Source: Cymbidium sinense
Taxonomy: Eukaryota; Streptophyta; Magnoliopsida; Asparagales; Orchidaceae
DNA length: 64,000 nucleotides
NCBI GenBank assembly: GCA_021442155.1
Contig: CM038228.1
Coordinates: forward strand, 82,589,095 to 82,653,094
Direction of reading: 5' to 3'
Within the stretch, counting starts at the first letter, position 1, and every line of letters starts with the position of its first letter. The translations under genes and the position numbers were made by a program. Shown here in pieces: positions 35,281 to 49,129 of the stretch. Under the pieces are notes generated by a model. It was not told where the DNA came from and ran no database searches. It was given only the letters and a program-made list of their open reading frames with translations.

Positions 35281-35837
35281 ATCAAGTTTATTTGAGTTGA
35301 CATCATGCCATAAGATGAGATCCTATTCAAAGGACATTGAGCCATGAATTTAATAAAATTCCCTTGTTACATAGGGGCATTTTAGATATTCTATATGAAA
35401 TAATCAATGTTGTATGTTAAAATCTCTTTTAGAATACATCAATTCAAATATAGATGTATTTGTATATTTTCATCTTAAAAATTCTCTAAAATGTACATTA
35501 GAATTCCCCCTGCAAGACAGGGGCATTTTTTTAGTTTATATCAAGTTTATTTGAGTTGACATTGTGCCATAAGATGAGATCCTCAAATATACTATGATTC
35601 AGTCGACATTACGTCAAATCCAATCTATCTATAATTATCATTGTTAAGTTGCAGAGTCTTGCAGGAATAAAAAGAATCTATTTCTACGCATGAAAAGATA
35701 ACTCTAAATGTCAAGAAATTTATCTCTCAAATTTACCAAATTCTGGAGATCAAGTCAAAAGAACTCTCGATTTCAGAAGTTTCAATCAACTGAGTTAGAA
35801 AAATATCAACTTCTACATCCTAAAGTCTAGAACACGG
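35281..35837 (+). other. 3' noncoding region of the Tat element with a short duplication
   Basis: TATCAAGTTTATTTGAGTTG and GCCATAAGATGAGATCCT occur twice, at ~35280-35326 and ~35535-35584. Both are near a paired (T)ACATAGGGGCATTTT / AAGACAGGGGCATTTTTT motif. No coding sequence. Confidence 0.6.
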
Positions 35838-36235
35838 ATGGGTTCTAAAGGTCGAACTCAACAAGCCCACAAATGACCGAGTTGTTGACACTCTCCTCAC
35901 TCAATAAGCCGCAAGAAAAGGCCACAGTGAAAGAGCCCCTGCTCACGATGACAAAACCACCAACCCACTATAGCTTAAGTCAAGACTTGAGTTCTAAAGG
36001 TCGAACTCAACAAGCCCACAAAATAGTTATCGACGACTCCTCACTCAACAAGTCGTAAGAAAAGGCCATAGTGAAAGAGCTCCCATTCAACTGATGACAA
36101 AATCATAAACTCGCTACAGCTTAAGCGTAAGACTCAAGTAGTTCTAAAGGTTGAACTCAACAAGCCCAAATATGACCGAGTTTGCCTTCACTCAACAAGT
36201 CAAAAGGCCAAGTGAAAAAGGCCATCAATCAAATG
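35838..36235 (+). repeat. Tandem repeat, ~150-bp unit, about 2.7 copies
   Basis: Units start near GGTTCTAAAGGTCGAACTCA at ~35840, ~35990 and ~36138. They share ACTCAACAAG, GAAAAGGCCA and ATGACAAAA blocks. It lies between pol and the 3' LTR. Confidence 0.8.
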
Positions 36236-37073
36236 ACGATAACTGTTCAATCTCAAATTAGATCCAGCTTAGTGATTACAAGCAACCAGGATCCAAGAGA
36301 TCTCTCTACTTGATCGATAGATCAAGGAAAATTGAGGAAACGCTCAATTTAGGGCTACCTCAAATCAATTGTCATATTACCTGCAAGGTGATATTTCAAT
36401 CTATTTTCAAATGATATGATCAAGCTCAGCACATATCAAAGCCTACCTCATCAAGTCCAAGCAAAAAAAAGCACAGAGGAAGTAATTCCATAGTTCATAC
36501 AAAGGATGGTCAACTAAAGGAATTTTATGGTTATTCAATCTGCTAAAGCACATGTTGACTAATAACTCAACATTGATCCTATATAAGTCGGTCATCCAGA
36601 TGTATCCTTCAACAAATCCATCAAAGAGCAAGAGGGTTCATGGAGTATACGCTTCCGACAAGTCAATGACAATCCTTCATCAAGTCTGTCAAGCTAAAAG
36701 CTAGGATAGAAGGAGTTTCAAATCCAACCAAACACGGATAAACCGATTCCCTAGTGGAATCCTTCATCAAAATAAATAGACCAATTTCTTCATCAAACCC
36801 AACCAAGCATGAAGCTAAGGTCGGAGGAGGCTCAAATCTACAAGGACATATAAGAAAGAGATCTTCAAAGCCACATCAAGTAGATAGATGGTGTAAGAAC
36901 TCTTATCAATCGAGTCAAGTCAACAAGCCCATCATTTATCAAGGCATATAAATGACAAATCTATCAAAGTCTTATCAGAATCGGCTAAAATGATCCAAGC
37001 TCGGTATCCCAAATGGTCAACCAATTTTAACAAACGTGACTCGCTTCACACAAATCATATTTGTTGGGGCATT
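36236..37073 (+). other. 3' noncoding region up to the 3' LTR
   Basis: No gene recognised. The last bases before the LTR, GTTGGGGCATT, hold the only purine-rich stretch in the place of a polypurine tract, and it is weak. Confidence 0.5.
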
Positions 37074-38754
37074 TGTTGACCTCCCATATGTCATAAGTCG
37101 TCGAGTCAAGCCAAACGAACTTCAAGCAACAAGGTACAAATCGGGTTCAAAATGCACTGGACATCACCGAAAAAGATCAAAATGACTTCCAATTGATGAA
37201 AGAACTTCACCATCTCATTTAGAACATTGAAATTGATCAGAATATAGATATTGCAAAATCTAATGAATAATTGATTAAGCGCTCGAGCTATCAATTTGTC
37301 GATGTGCATATCAAAGTTGAGATGCTCTGATGAAGTCCAAATGACCTCTGTTCATTAAATTAATCATTTTGTTAGCTTCAAAATGTCAAAAACTATCAAA
37401 TAAGACCATTCGCGCTTAATTCGATAAATCTGTGCAAATGTCGAGTGATTTGAATTGATAGCCCACAAATCGAGGCTAAAACACACTAGACGTCGCCAAA
37501 ATCAACTCAAATGACCTCCGGCGAACGGACTTTGTCATCATGTTTAGAACATCAAAATTGGTTAGGATATAAATATTGCATGACTTGATGAGCAACCGAT
37601 CAAGCGCTCAAGTTATCAACGCGCTTGTACGTATATCGAGGTTATGAGGCACCAAAAAGAATCAAATGATATCCATTCATGAAATTAATTGCACCATTGG
37701 CTTCAAAATACCAAAATCTATCAAATGAGACTGTTCACACTCAATTCGGATGAGTCTTCATGAAAATTGAGCGATCAAAAGCGGCGACGCACATTTTGAG
37801 CTAAAGTGGACCCAATTTGACGTCAACTTGAACCAAACGGCCTCCGATTGTGAAACGGACTATGTCGTTGGGTTTAGAACATCAGAATTATCCTACATTG
37901 ATATATATATTGACTATGTGTATTTAGCAGCGTGAAATCCATGTTAAAGCTGTTTAGTCAATTTAAAATTAATTTTAAAATCCCTAAATTACCCCACTCA
38001 AACCATTCCCTCCTATTTTCCTTATCTAATTCTAAAAAAGCTGAAAATGACTCCATTTTTTCCATGGAAGTTTCTCCTCTCTCCATCATTCCTCTCTCGA
38101 GAAAATAGAAAACACAAGTAAAATTTCCTCTCTCCTCTTCTCTCCACTTTTGTGGTTACATCGCTCCACTCGGCAAAATTGTCGGCAGCCTGCTTTCGTG
38201 ATCCGCACTCAACTGCCAAAATTTCCATGCGCCTGCCACGCTGCCATGATCCATCCTGAAATCGCCCGTCCAAAGATATCTGTGGTGCCCGCTGAAATCG
38301 TGGTAAACCAAACCTTTCCTTCTCGCGGATTCCGCTGCATCTGCTCAAGAGAACAACTGCCCCACCCACCGAAAGATCAATACCCGCAGATCTTGATCTG
38401 CCTCGACTCAGAGACCGCCAAGCCTGGCCTTCCAACCAAGGTGCACGCACTAATCGCTTCGCCACACACACTGCCCATCCACTGCCACAAATCCTGTTTC
38501 CTCCATCCACATCGAGCTCATGACCTGCTGCTCAGCCTCGCTGCCGTTATTGCTCAAGCACTGCGAACTGTAATTGTGCCCCGGCCCATTGTCCATTCGG
38601 ACTGACCGCTTGACCAACCTGCTACCCCTTTCTTGGCACCACCAAATTTCTTCAAATTGCCCACGCCCATCCGAAATTCTTCAAATTGACCCAAACTCTC
38701 CGTTTCTATGCAATATTTTCCAGAAGACACCGCCATGCGTGCATACTGAGTTCA

Positions 38755-38930
38755 AGACTCATGCTCATCGTGGCATCAGATGAAATTGCTATGGTATCAA
38801 GACACCGCTCGCTACACTCATCAAGGCATACCGAGTGATTGAAGGCCTCATCATGCTCATCAGGGTGTGACAAGATGAAATACGGCGGTGTCGCACATCG
38901 CCGCTCATCGTATGCAGGTAAGCCAAAATA
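38755..38930 (+). repeat. Minisatellite in the 3' LTR (ATGCTCATCGTGGCATC type)
   Basis: Counterpart of 28505-28700, with the same degenerate GCTCATC / GATGAAAT / AAGACACCGC words. Confidence 0.7.
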
Positions 38931-38994
38931 GTTCCATGTAGCCTCACCTGGAGGATGATGGGAGACTGTTGAAATTGCATAGATCCTTTTAACT

Positions 38995-39170
38995 AGAAAA
39001 AAAGGGCTTAAATCAAATTTGAATAAAAGAGGAGAGAAATCAAATTTGAATAAAAGAGGGAAAAATCAAATTTGAATAAAAGAGGGGAAAAATCAAATTT
39101 GAATAAAAGAAGGGAAAATTAAATTTGAATAAAAGAGAGGGAAATCAAATTTGAGTAAAAGAGGGGAAAA
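38995..39170 (+). repeat. Minisatellite in the 3' LTR (TTTGAATAAAAGAGGGG)
   Basis: About five to six units, the counterpart of 28770-28955. Confidence 0.85.
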
Positions 39171-41839
39171 TGAGAATTACTTTGAGGAGTAAATCTTCTT
39201 CTTAAAATAGCAAATTAAATTATCCTTTGAACCTATAGCTTCAAAACGTCTTCTTCACCAATTGATGCAACCCTTTGTACAAGTAGATAGAAGGCGATGA
39301 TAAATCAAAATCTACAAAAATTATAGGACTTTCTTTCATCAAAAATTAAGGAATTTCATTCTAATTATGATTTTTAAATTCAATAAAGTCACTAATTAGG
39401 TGAAATTATCTAAGCTATAAATTCCTGCATGTGCCTGGACATAAAAATTTCAAGTACAAATTTTAATATCTGAAAAGGCTGCGCATGCTAAAATTAAAAT
39501 ATATTAAATATTAATCTAAAAAATCTAATAAGATATTAAATCAATTTACAACTCTTTCTTTGCCACCGAATCTGCAACTCTTTGTATAAGCAGACAGAAG
39601 GCGATACTAAATCCAAATCTACAAAAATCATAGGGCGTTCTTCGATCAAATTAAGGAATTTCATCATAATTATGATTTTCAAGATCAATAATTTCATTAA
39701 TTAGATGAAATTAGCTATGCTATAAATTCTTACATGTGCTTGGACATAGAAATTTCAAGTGCAAATTTTAATGTCTGAAAAGGCTGTACAGGCTAAATTA
39801 GAATTAAATGAAAAATCAGAAATCAATCTCATAATTCAAACATAAAAATTACCCAAAATTACTATACACTCGCATGGGCCTCGACACTATGCTGAATGCC
39901 TAAATTCAAGTGTCTGAGGATGCGGCGTTGCTTAGTCTTAGACTCAGTTAACAAAACCAAAAATCTATAATAAGAGTTTCAAATGAAAAGTCGAACCGAT
40001 TCGTCAAGTGATAGTAGATCTAATCCTCTATTAGCAGTTAAATAGAGTTGACAGGATCTAAAGCTCTTAAATATATTCAAATTAATCCATTTTTTTAAAT
40101 CAAATTAAGTGGCAATCTGAAATTGCTTAAATAAAACTCTATCATTAAAAGCTCAAATCAAACTCAATCTATCCACCTTCCATAATTGTTTGTCGGGGTG
40201 ATAAATTAAGAAAACTCTAGCTCACAAATGAGCCAATGTCAAATCAAGTGTTCTGCTATGTTCACTCTCAATCATTCCGCAGTGTGACTGCCCGGTCGGC
40301 ATGCCAAGAGCTCCACGATGAAGAAGCATATAAGAGTCCTCGATGGTTTGGCCAATCCACTCCATTATATTATATCACAATCGTCAGATTCCCCAATGGC
40401 TCGCCTTTGAGTGAATCATAGGGTATACTTGATAGGGTAAATATCCCTTTATTAGCTAAGGTAGACTTAAGATTATCTCCTTAGATAAATAACTGCTATA
40501 ATACACCGCCTCATTACTATGTTGAATGTTGAAATTCAAGTTTCAAGATCGCGGTTGCTTCCTTTTAGTCTAAGTTAATAAAACCTAAAAATCTATTATA
40601 AGAATTTCAACTTAGTAAAATATCTAAGAAACTAATCCTTTCAAGTGATAGTAGATCTGATCCTCTATTAACAGTTAAATAGAGTTGATAAGATCTAAAG
40701 CTCTTAATTCATACATAAAATTATCTGAATTATTAATTACACCTGCATGTGCCCCGATACTATGTTGAATGCCTAAATTCAAGTGTCTGAGAATGTTGCG
40801 CGGGTTGCTTCCCGGTTTAGTCTTAGACTGTGGTTAATAAAAAACCTATAACAATAGTTTTAAATGTGAAATATCTAAACTGAACTAAACGACAAGAGAT
40901 CTAATCCTCGTAGGCTAAACAGAGTCGATAGATCTAAAGCTCTTAAACATATTCAAATTAATCAATTTTTCAAATCAATTTTCAAATATCAATCTGAAAC
41001 TGGTTAAATGAAATCTAATCATTAAAAACTTAAATCAAACTTAAGCTATCCACCTTCCACAATTGTTTGTTGGGGGTGACAAATTAAGAAAACTCTAGCT
41101 CACAAAGGAGCCAACATCAAATCAAGTATTCTGTTATGTTCACTCTCAATCAATTTCAAGCCAGTAAGGATGTGGCCCGTCCAATTCTGCATGGATAAGC
41201 TCCACGTGTGAAGCGCTACCGAGTCCTCGACGGGTGGCAAGTCGGCTCCATTATATTATCACGACCGTAGCAGATGCTCTGGCTGGCTCCTTTGAGTTGT
41301 GAATCATAGGTATACATGATAGGCAAATAACCCTCAGTGCGACTTAAACCATTGAGACAAATACCACCCCAGTTCTACAAGATTTCTTGATGTAACCCAT
41401 GTATTGTTGATGAGGATCCTGGTCAATCAACTACCTCCTCTGACTAAGTAGACTAGAGACCGCGACTGCTTGGGATGATGAAATCATGGGATCTAGATCG
41501 GGCACGTCATCATTCTCCCAACCATCCGAATTAAGCTATAATGATGAATTTCATATCTCAAATTCTAAAACTCTACATGCTACTACTATACGCTACACAT
41601 TTTGCTATCTAACGACTAGCCTTAATAGAAAGTTCTCTCTCACTTATTGGGAGAGGTAATTAACTATAGGGGCTTACGCCTATAGGAAATCTGGAACCAG
41701 ATCTAAAGTTCTCACCAAATGAGGATGAAATCTCTGGGTAGTATCTTATCTACTATCTCATCTGCCTTCTGAAAATTATGCTGACATTTAAAACTCTCTT
41801 TTCATCAAAGAGGTCAGTGTCAAATTTTCGGAGCCCACA

Positions 41840-41844
41840 CCTTA
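41840..41844. repeat. Target-site duplication CCTTA, right
   Basis: Directly follows the CA end of the 3' LTR and matches 17065-17069 perfectly. Confidence 0.9.
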
Positions 41845-42935
41845 CTAACAAGAATGTGGAGAAATGAAAGAATAAAAGAGGAAGAGTGAGTGATGGTGAT
41901 GGGTTGCCCTTTGGCGATCTTAAGAAGTAGAAATTACTAAGGACTTTTAGATTAACATCTAAAGATAAAATTTGAGGTTTTTGATAAAATTTTGAGTCAT
42001 TTAGACGGTCTAGTGGAACTTTTAAAATTAGCTTGAATTGAGCTAGTTTGAGTTGATTTGAAAGATTTCTTTAGAAAATGGGTTTTAAGAGGGTAAATGT
42101 ATGGTAGTAATTATGGATGATTAACTTAAAATGTGAACTAATGATCTTGAGTAGATGGTTAGGTTTGGTGGAGTTTATAAGGTTGTCGATACATAGGGAA
42201 CGAGAATATCTCTAGTCTTGTTTAGTTTGGCCAAGAGCTTTATGTGGGGCTTTGGAGTAGATGTAATGTTTGGGATGGGTGATGTGTCTTGGAGGGAGCT
42301 AGGGATGTGAAAAAAAAATTACTTAAGTAAATTAAAAGCAAGAGATTTAGAGAGTAAAAGTAAATATAAAATATAATAAAGGATAACTACCTAATCTCAC
42401 CAAAGAAAAGACAAAATTAAGCTACCAAGCACCAAGCTTGAGAAAAGAGCAATACTTCACTCAAAATAATTCAATCGATAATTAAAATTGTAAAATATTT
42501 TACCCAATTTATAGGCATTACAAGACTGTAGGGCTAAAACTTTGGAGGAAAAAATAAAGGAAAATAGGGGGTTTGTGGATATTTATGAATGAAGCTTCTC
42601 AATCGCTCATTTTTAATGCCTATTTCATATCAATGGTAGTCATACAAACTTCTACATAAAAATTAAAATATAAAATATCAAAAGTAAAAATACATGTAAG
42701 ACATTCTAAAATAGGTTGAGATAAGTTGATGACTTTAAGCCTTAGAAACGTTGATGACTTTAATTCTTGGGACTTTAATGAATGAGTTAATGATTTCAAT
42801 TGAGTTGAATTCTTTAATTCTTAGCAAGTCAAATGGATGAGTTAAACTCTTCTATTTTATTTTATTTTTTTTGTTAATGTACATGAACAAATAGCTTCTT
42901 TGGCCTACTTGAACTATAGATGAATTTGTCCTAGT
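41845..42935. other. Right flank of the LTR element, no gene seen
   Basis: AT-rich with no recognised product. AATATAATAAAGGATAACTA and the following ACCTAATCTCACC...AAGCTACCAAGCACCAA (~42368-42437) recur at 53507-53565. This shows the region belongs to the same duplicated unit as repeats R and Q. Confidence 0.5.
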
Positions 42936-44147
42936 ATAAGTGATTTGATAAAATAAGCTTAAGCTTCTATTATGACTTGACTAATCAAACCAAATGAATA
43001 CGTATTGAAGTAATCTTATTTTGCACTACAATTATCACAACATCAAGAGGTGTCATAAACTTGTATTATATTCATATTCACATAAGAAAATTGTGATCTA
43101 CTCTTTATTTTATATAAAAGATCTTTAAAATGAAAAAAATTATTTATTATATTTACATATTTACCCCAATAAAATATTTTGAACTGCTAATCAATATATT
43201 TATATGTGTTGTAACGGAGTGGTTTGAAAATTGATGAAAGATCAAGAATAAAATTTAGAATTTTATAAAAAATTTAATATTTAAACAAAAATTTGAAGAT
43301 TAAAAATATGAAAATATTAATTCTATAATTAATCATGGACTCAATTTTCTATTGAAGAATTGGCTAATTAAAGCAGCTTTAATCACTAAGAAGTAATAAA
43401 TTATGGCCCCGTTTCGGAAGTATAGTTGCATGTGCAGGCCAACGATAACTTTAAAAGCCAATAGTCTACTTTGCTTTGGTTGTAATCTCAAATGAGCTGC
43501 TCACTGAGGACTTAGATGATAATGCGAGAGCCAAAACATTGTTAAATAATTTTGGAGCATCTAATCTTTTCAATTCAATTAGATTTCCAATATGGAACAT
43601 GGAAAATAACTATTTTAGGATGTGTAATAAGCTAAAAGGGAAGTTGTACAAAGCTCTGAACACAATTATTTATAGTTTTTTTATTGGATAGTTGTACATA
43701 TGTGCATGATGTTATTCACATCTAATGATTTCTCATTCTCTTGAGTCTTTATTTTAGTGCATGTGTATCATATATTTATACATGAGATGTTGGCTCTGTA
43801 ATTGATTGATTAATCTCTAGTTAAAGACCTAGTTCATTATATTTATGACTTGTTAAGAAAAGAAAATAATTAGATCCTTATCCTTTAGATTTGATGTGTC
43901 TCATGTCACAATCTGATCAAAGATCGTGATTTTATTTAGCTTCTAATAGCCAAGTCATTCATATACATGACTAATACATTGACGTTAATCGAAGTGCACA
44001 ATTTCACTTCTTTTATTGCCTAATTATGCATATCTTATGTTACAATCATTTGTGAATACTAACAACCTTATAATCCCTCATAACATGAACACCTTGAACA
44101 ACCCATCTTAAGCTTTGTTAATGCTTCATGGTGATATCCCTCAAGAC

Positions 44148-44901
<754 letters not shown>

Positions 44902-45117
44902 TCACGACAACATATATTATGTTGTGTTACTATACTATATCCATGCTTTAACACCATTGCATGCATAAGACTTCAATAACACTTTGGACCCACCCATTTT
45001 CACATAAAAATTTTGGAGTTTCCTGTTCTACAAATATCTGTGTGTGTGCTGGATTTCACAATAAAGCTAAGGTGTATAATTTTATTCTATCGTAACTGGT
45101 TTCCTAACACGCAACAG

Positions 45118-45136
45118 TTTGGCACCATATGTGAGA
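45118..45136 (+). promoter_or_regulatory. Probable primer-binding site
   Basis: TTTGGCACCATATGTGAGA directly follows a ...CA LTR end. Plant Tat elements usually have TTTGGCGCC plus a CTGTGGGA tail here. The match to a particular tRNA was not tested. Confidence 0.5.
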
Positions 45137-45454
45137 AGCATACCCCACAATCGCAATCTCTGTGAATATCTGCATTATGGCCAACAGGCGCAATACTCAC
45201 AACAACAAAACCTCCCGCTCCAACTCCCGTCACTCTTGAAACTAATTCTTGAACCAAGGACGCCAAGCTTCTACCTCACTTCCCCTTGATAGGCATGACC
45301 CTATCGGTGAACACGCAACATGAATCTCTCTAGAAGATCGTGTGCGTCAAATGGAAGAGTCTCAAAATGAGATAATCTGACTTTTACGAGAAACACGACA
45401 GCCACTACTATGACAAATGAATCTCCCTAAGATCGATCGTTAGCCAGGGGAGGT

Positions 45455-46260
45455 CAAAATGCTAATATGGGACCTTCTCACCATCAGGTTGAAGTTCCTC
45501 CGCTTCCAGACCGTGATATTGACCTCCTTAATACCGCTAGTTCTACTCATCCATCACTTGCAGCTCAACCGATTGCTAATCCACCAATTATTGCCAGTAG
45601 CTTGGCACGTTCTCATCCTGTTGATTCTACCCATCATGTTATACATGCAGAATTACAACTTTAAAGATGAAAATCATCCTCCTTCTCATCGCGGCCATCA
45701 AGAGTCTTCACCTTTGACTGAAGTTATTCTTCAATATCCTATTCCTGTTAAGTTCAAGCTTCCAAGCATCGACTCGCATGATGGGGCAACTGACCTATAT
45801 GAACACATTAATCATTACAGGATCATCATGCATATCCAATGAGCTCCTAACACACTGCTTTGTCAGGTCTTTCTAGTCACCCTTATGGGCCAGGCTCGCA
45901 CTTGGTTCTACTCCCTTCCAAGGGGATCCATCCATACCTTTGACGAACTCACCTAAATTTTTGTAGAACAGTTCATTGCAAACCGGAAGAACATTAAAGA
46001 TTCTTCTCATCTGTCAGGCATTCATCAGAATGTGGGTAAATCACTTAACGAGTACTTCTAGAAGTTCTCCTTAGAGGCTCACCAAATACCTGGAGTTGAC
46101 CCTGAATTATAAAAAAGAGTTTTCCTTGGAGGGTTCTGTCCTGGGCCTTTCTACTCGTCACTAACGCGAGATATGGTCTACTCATATGCTGACTTGGTTC
46201 ATCATGTGGAAGTACAAATTTCTGCTGATGAGGCTATTAATGCCCATCGTAAATAATTTG
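45455..46260 (+). pseudogene. gag remnant of the second gypsy element
   Basis: Structural protein of the retrotransposon particle. At ~45747 YPIPVKFKLPSIDSHDGATD is followed by LYEHINHYRIIMHIQ, the start of the retrotransposon gag domain. ARTWFYSLPRGSIHTFDEL (~45895) and FVEQFIANRKN (~45961) follow, then LNEYF, VDPEL, VFLGGFCPGPF and YADLVHHVEVQISADEA (~46188). Several codons are replaced by stops. The zinc knuckle is not readable beyond CNHYHFHQY-like text near 46500. Confidence 0.75.
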
Positions 46261-46859
46261 AACAATCCATAGAAAAATATAAGAATGCCCCAGGGAACAC
46301 AAATCGGCAATCACATCAAAAGAAGCAACAAGGCAGTCATGATCTCTCTTCACGACCCTCACATCAATGATGTGAACTGCGGCCAGAAAAGGAATACACA
46401 CCATTAAACACATCTTTTGTTAATGTCTTGATGGCTGTTGGAGATGAAGGGACCATCAAGTGGCCACATCCATTGAAACAAATTCATGAATCAGGAGCAG
46501 CATTATCACTTCCATCAATATCGTGGACATACTACTGAGGCATGTAAATAACTCAAAGAAGAGATCGAGAGGCTCATTCAACAAAGATATCTATGTCGAT
46601 TTGTGTGGAATCAATCGACTCAAGCAAACATAACTCTAACTAGGGGGCAACCAGGATAATCATTACAGAAATAACAAAATAGTCGCCAGATAGTTGGAGA
46701 AATCGAAACAATCATAGGAGGACCACTACTGCTTAATCAAGTCCTCATTGCCACCTCTGGAGAGCCAGAGTTAAAGAAATCTCATATTGATTATTCCATC
46801 ACTTTTAATGACTCGGACTTAGAAGGAGTCCAAGTTCTGCATCAAGATCCACTTGTCAT

Positions 46860-47230
46860 CAGTTCGGGGATCGGGGACCCATGTTATAATGTTAAGAGAA
46901 TTTTGATTGATAACGGGAGTTTTGTCGATATCTTATTTTACTCCACATTTCTTAGCATGGGTTAGTTAAGAAAGCTCAACCCAATCGACCATTATATGGG
47001 TTTGATAATCACCCTGTGTGAGTGGAGGGGACAATCACCCTTCTAATTGTCCTCGGAGAATTTCCTCAACAAGTGACTCATTCAATTCAATTCATCGGTC
47101 AAGTCAGATTCAACGTACAACACTTTCTTTGGAAGGCCCCTTCAATCAATTTTTGGTGCTGTTACTTCGGTATCTCATCTTAAGATGAAATTTCCAACCC
47201 CCGTTGGGGTTGGAGTGGTCTGTGAAAATT
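46860..47230 (+). pseudogene. Retroviral-type aspartic protease remnant
   Basis: Would cut the gag-pol polyprotein. KRILIDNGSFVDILFYSTFL (~46891) matches the active-site segment of Tat proteases, where the usual text is D-T/S/G-G-S; here the residue after the aspartate is asparagine. FGAVTSVSHLKMKFPTP (~47152) is the linker to the reverse transcriptase. Confidence 0.7.
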
Positions 47231-47469
47231 AATAAATAGAATAATCGTATTACCTCAAATAAGCTCAACCACGCCCTTCTGTGACCTTCAGCATCGAGAA
47301 TTTTAATTTTGGAGATGAAGAAGTACCATAGAGGGCTTCGTTTGTAGAAGACTTGCTCCATGTTTCACTATCAGATGACCAACCTTTATGAACAGTGCAA
47401 GTCAGATCTCTACTCTCAGATGAACAGAGGGTAAAATACATAGACTTTTGTGAAAAAATCAAGACATCT

Positions 47470-48900
47470 TTGCTTGGAGTTTGACAGATATGCCTGAGGT
47501 CGACCCCAATGTGATCATGCACTCCCTCAAGATTGATCCAACATTTAAACTGATCATCCAAAAGAAGTGAAGTTTTGCACTTGATCGCCTCCAAGCTATT
47601 GAAGAAGAAGTTAACAAGCTCTTAGAACCAGGATTCATATGAGAAGTACATTACCCTACATGGCTAGAAAATGTTGTCATGGTTAAGAAAATAAATTGAA
47701 CTTGGAGAATGTGTATTGATTACACTGATCTCAATAAAACTTGCTCGAAATATAGTTTTCCCACCTCCTGAATTGATCAATTGGTCGATGCTACGTCTGG
47801 GCATCAAATGCTCAATTTTTTGGATGCTTACTCAGGTTACAACCAAAAAAAAATGGACCCAATGGATCAAGAAGCCACATCATTTCAAACATATAAAGGT
47901 TTATATTGTTACCAAGTTATATCATTCAGGTTAAAAAATGATGGTGCTACCTATCAATGCCTTATGAATAAGATTTTTAAAGACCTCTTAGGCCACACAA
48001 TGGAGGTATATGTGGATGACATATTAGTAAAAAACTTGGAAGAATCACAACATATTTTTGACCTAGAAACATGCTTTAACCTTCTTCAATGTTATAACAT
48101 GTGACTTAACCCGATCAAGTGTACTTTTGGGATTATGCCGGGAAAATTTCTTTGGTTCATGCTCACCCACCACGGGATTGAAGCTAATCCCAAGAAAATC
48201 ATAACACTCAGAAATATGAATCCTCAGAAGAATATCAAAGAAGTTCAATGCTTGAATGGATAAATTACCAGCTTATCCCGCTTCTTAGCCCGTTCTGGGG
48301 ATAAATACTTATCATTCTTTAAAATATTAAAAAGAGCTAAAAATAATAATTTTTAGTGGACTCATGAATGTTAAAATGCTTTTGAGCAACTAAGGGAATA
48401 TTTAGCATCTCCACCCTTACTATCCAAGCCATTCCAAGGAGAGATATTATACTTATATCTCGCACTCTCTTTTCACGCAATAAGCTCAATTTTAGTGTGA
48501 GAGGAAAATGCAATACAATAACCAATTTACTATGTCAGCAAAATCCTCTCTGATATAGAAAGTCATTATCCACTGGCAGACAAAATGGCTTTGGCTTTAA
48601 TTTTCTCAGCGCAAAAATTGCGTCCATACTTTCAGGCTCACACCATTGATTTTTATACCCATTTACCATTGAGGGCCATTCTACAGAAACGAGAGGCATC
48701 TGGGAGGTTAATCAAATGTTTCATAGAATTGGGAGAGTTCGATATCCATTTTATCCAGTGCATAAAGTCTCAAGTACTCGCAGACTTTATAGTGGAATGC
48801 ACTGCCCCAACTCCAAATGAGTTATCTATTACACCCTTTCATCTGCTCAATGGACCCTCTATGTTGATGGAGCTTCAGGAAATGCTAATACCGGAGTAAG
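47470..48900 (+). pseudogene. Reverse transcriptase, RNase H and start of additional RNase H
   Basis: Copies element RNA to DNA. EVDPNVIMHSLKIDP (~47498) leads into EEEVNKLLEPGFI, ENVVMVKK, WRMCIDYTDLNKTC and FPT. LVDATSGHQMLNFLDAYSGY (~47781) holds the first catalytic aspartate, and YVDDILVK (48008-48031) is the intact catalytic motif. CTFGIMPGKFLWF and RFLARSGDKYLSFF follow. The RNase H has ISSILV, SDIESHYPLADKMALALIFS (~48552), LRPYFQAHTI and GRLIKCFIELGEFDI. The additional RNase H begins with WTLYVDGAS-like text at ~48850, one frame shifted. Stops occur between nearly all blocks. Confidence 0.82.
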
Positions 48901-49129
48901 AATCTTACTTATTTCCCCCCAATAGGATACCTTATAGTATGGACTTCGCCCAAAATTCTCTACAACCAATAATATGGTTGTATATGAGGCTCTCATCGTA
49001 GGGTTGAGACTTGTCATCGATTATAAAGCTCAAAATTTAATGATCCACACTGACTCTCAGAGCTTATTGCCTCCCAACTTGAGGGGAACATTAATACTCA
49101 TAATCTCCAGCTAGCACAATACCTTAGTT

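Larger units (their letters stand above)
17070..41839 (+). mobile_element. Tat/Ogre-like Ty3-gypsy LTR retrotransposon, complete ends, 5' LTR split by a MULE
   Basis: One insertion bounded by TG...CA and a perfect 5-bp duplication CCTTA. The 3' LTR (37074-41839) is 4766 bp. The 5' LTR (17070-31590) is the same sequence but interrupted by a ~10-kb Mutator-like element. The internal region (31591-37073) is only ~5.5 kb and keeps decayed traces of the link to the additional RNase H, that RNase H and the integrase. Gag, protease and reverse transcriptase are not recognisable. The second RNase H before the integrase plus very long LTRs place it in the Tat lineage. No clear primer-binding site follows the 5' LTR. 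LTR divergence by eye is considerable, so it is old. Net length without the MULE is about 14.7 kb. Confidence 0.88.
37074..41839 (+). repeat. 3' LTR of the Tat element (4766 bp)
   Basis: Starts TGTTGACCTCCCATATG and ends GGAGCCCACA, followed by CCTTA. It is uninterrupted, so it serves as reference for the MULE site (between ~38086 and ~38088). A pyrimidine-rich block and a GC-rich segment at 38040-38760 probably correspond to the promoter/leader zone. Open frames on both strands at 38022-38605 have no counterpart in the other LTR and are not genes. Confidence 0.9.

Noticed and set aside
38022..38605. Open frames of 162 (minus) and 151 (plus) codons in the 3' LTR
   Set aside because: They overlap each other on opposite strands, are not preserved in the 5' LTR, and show no domain. 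GC-rich LTR sequence has few chance stops.
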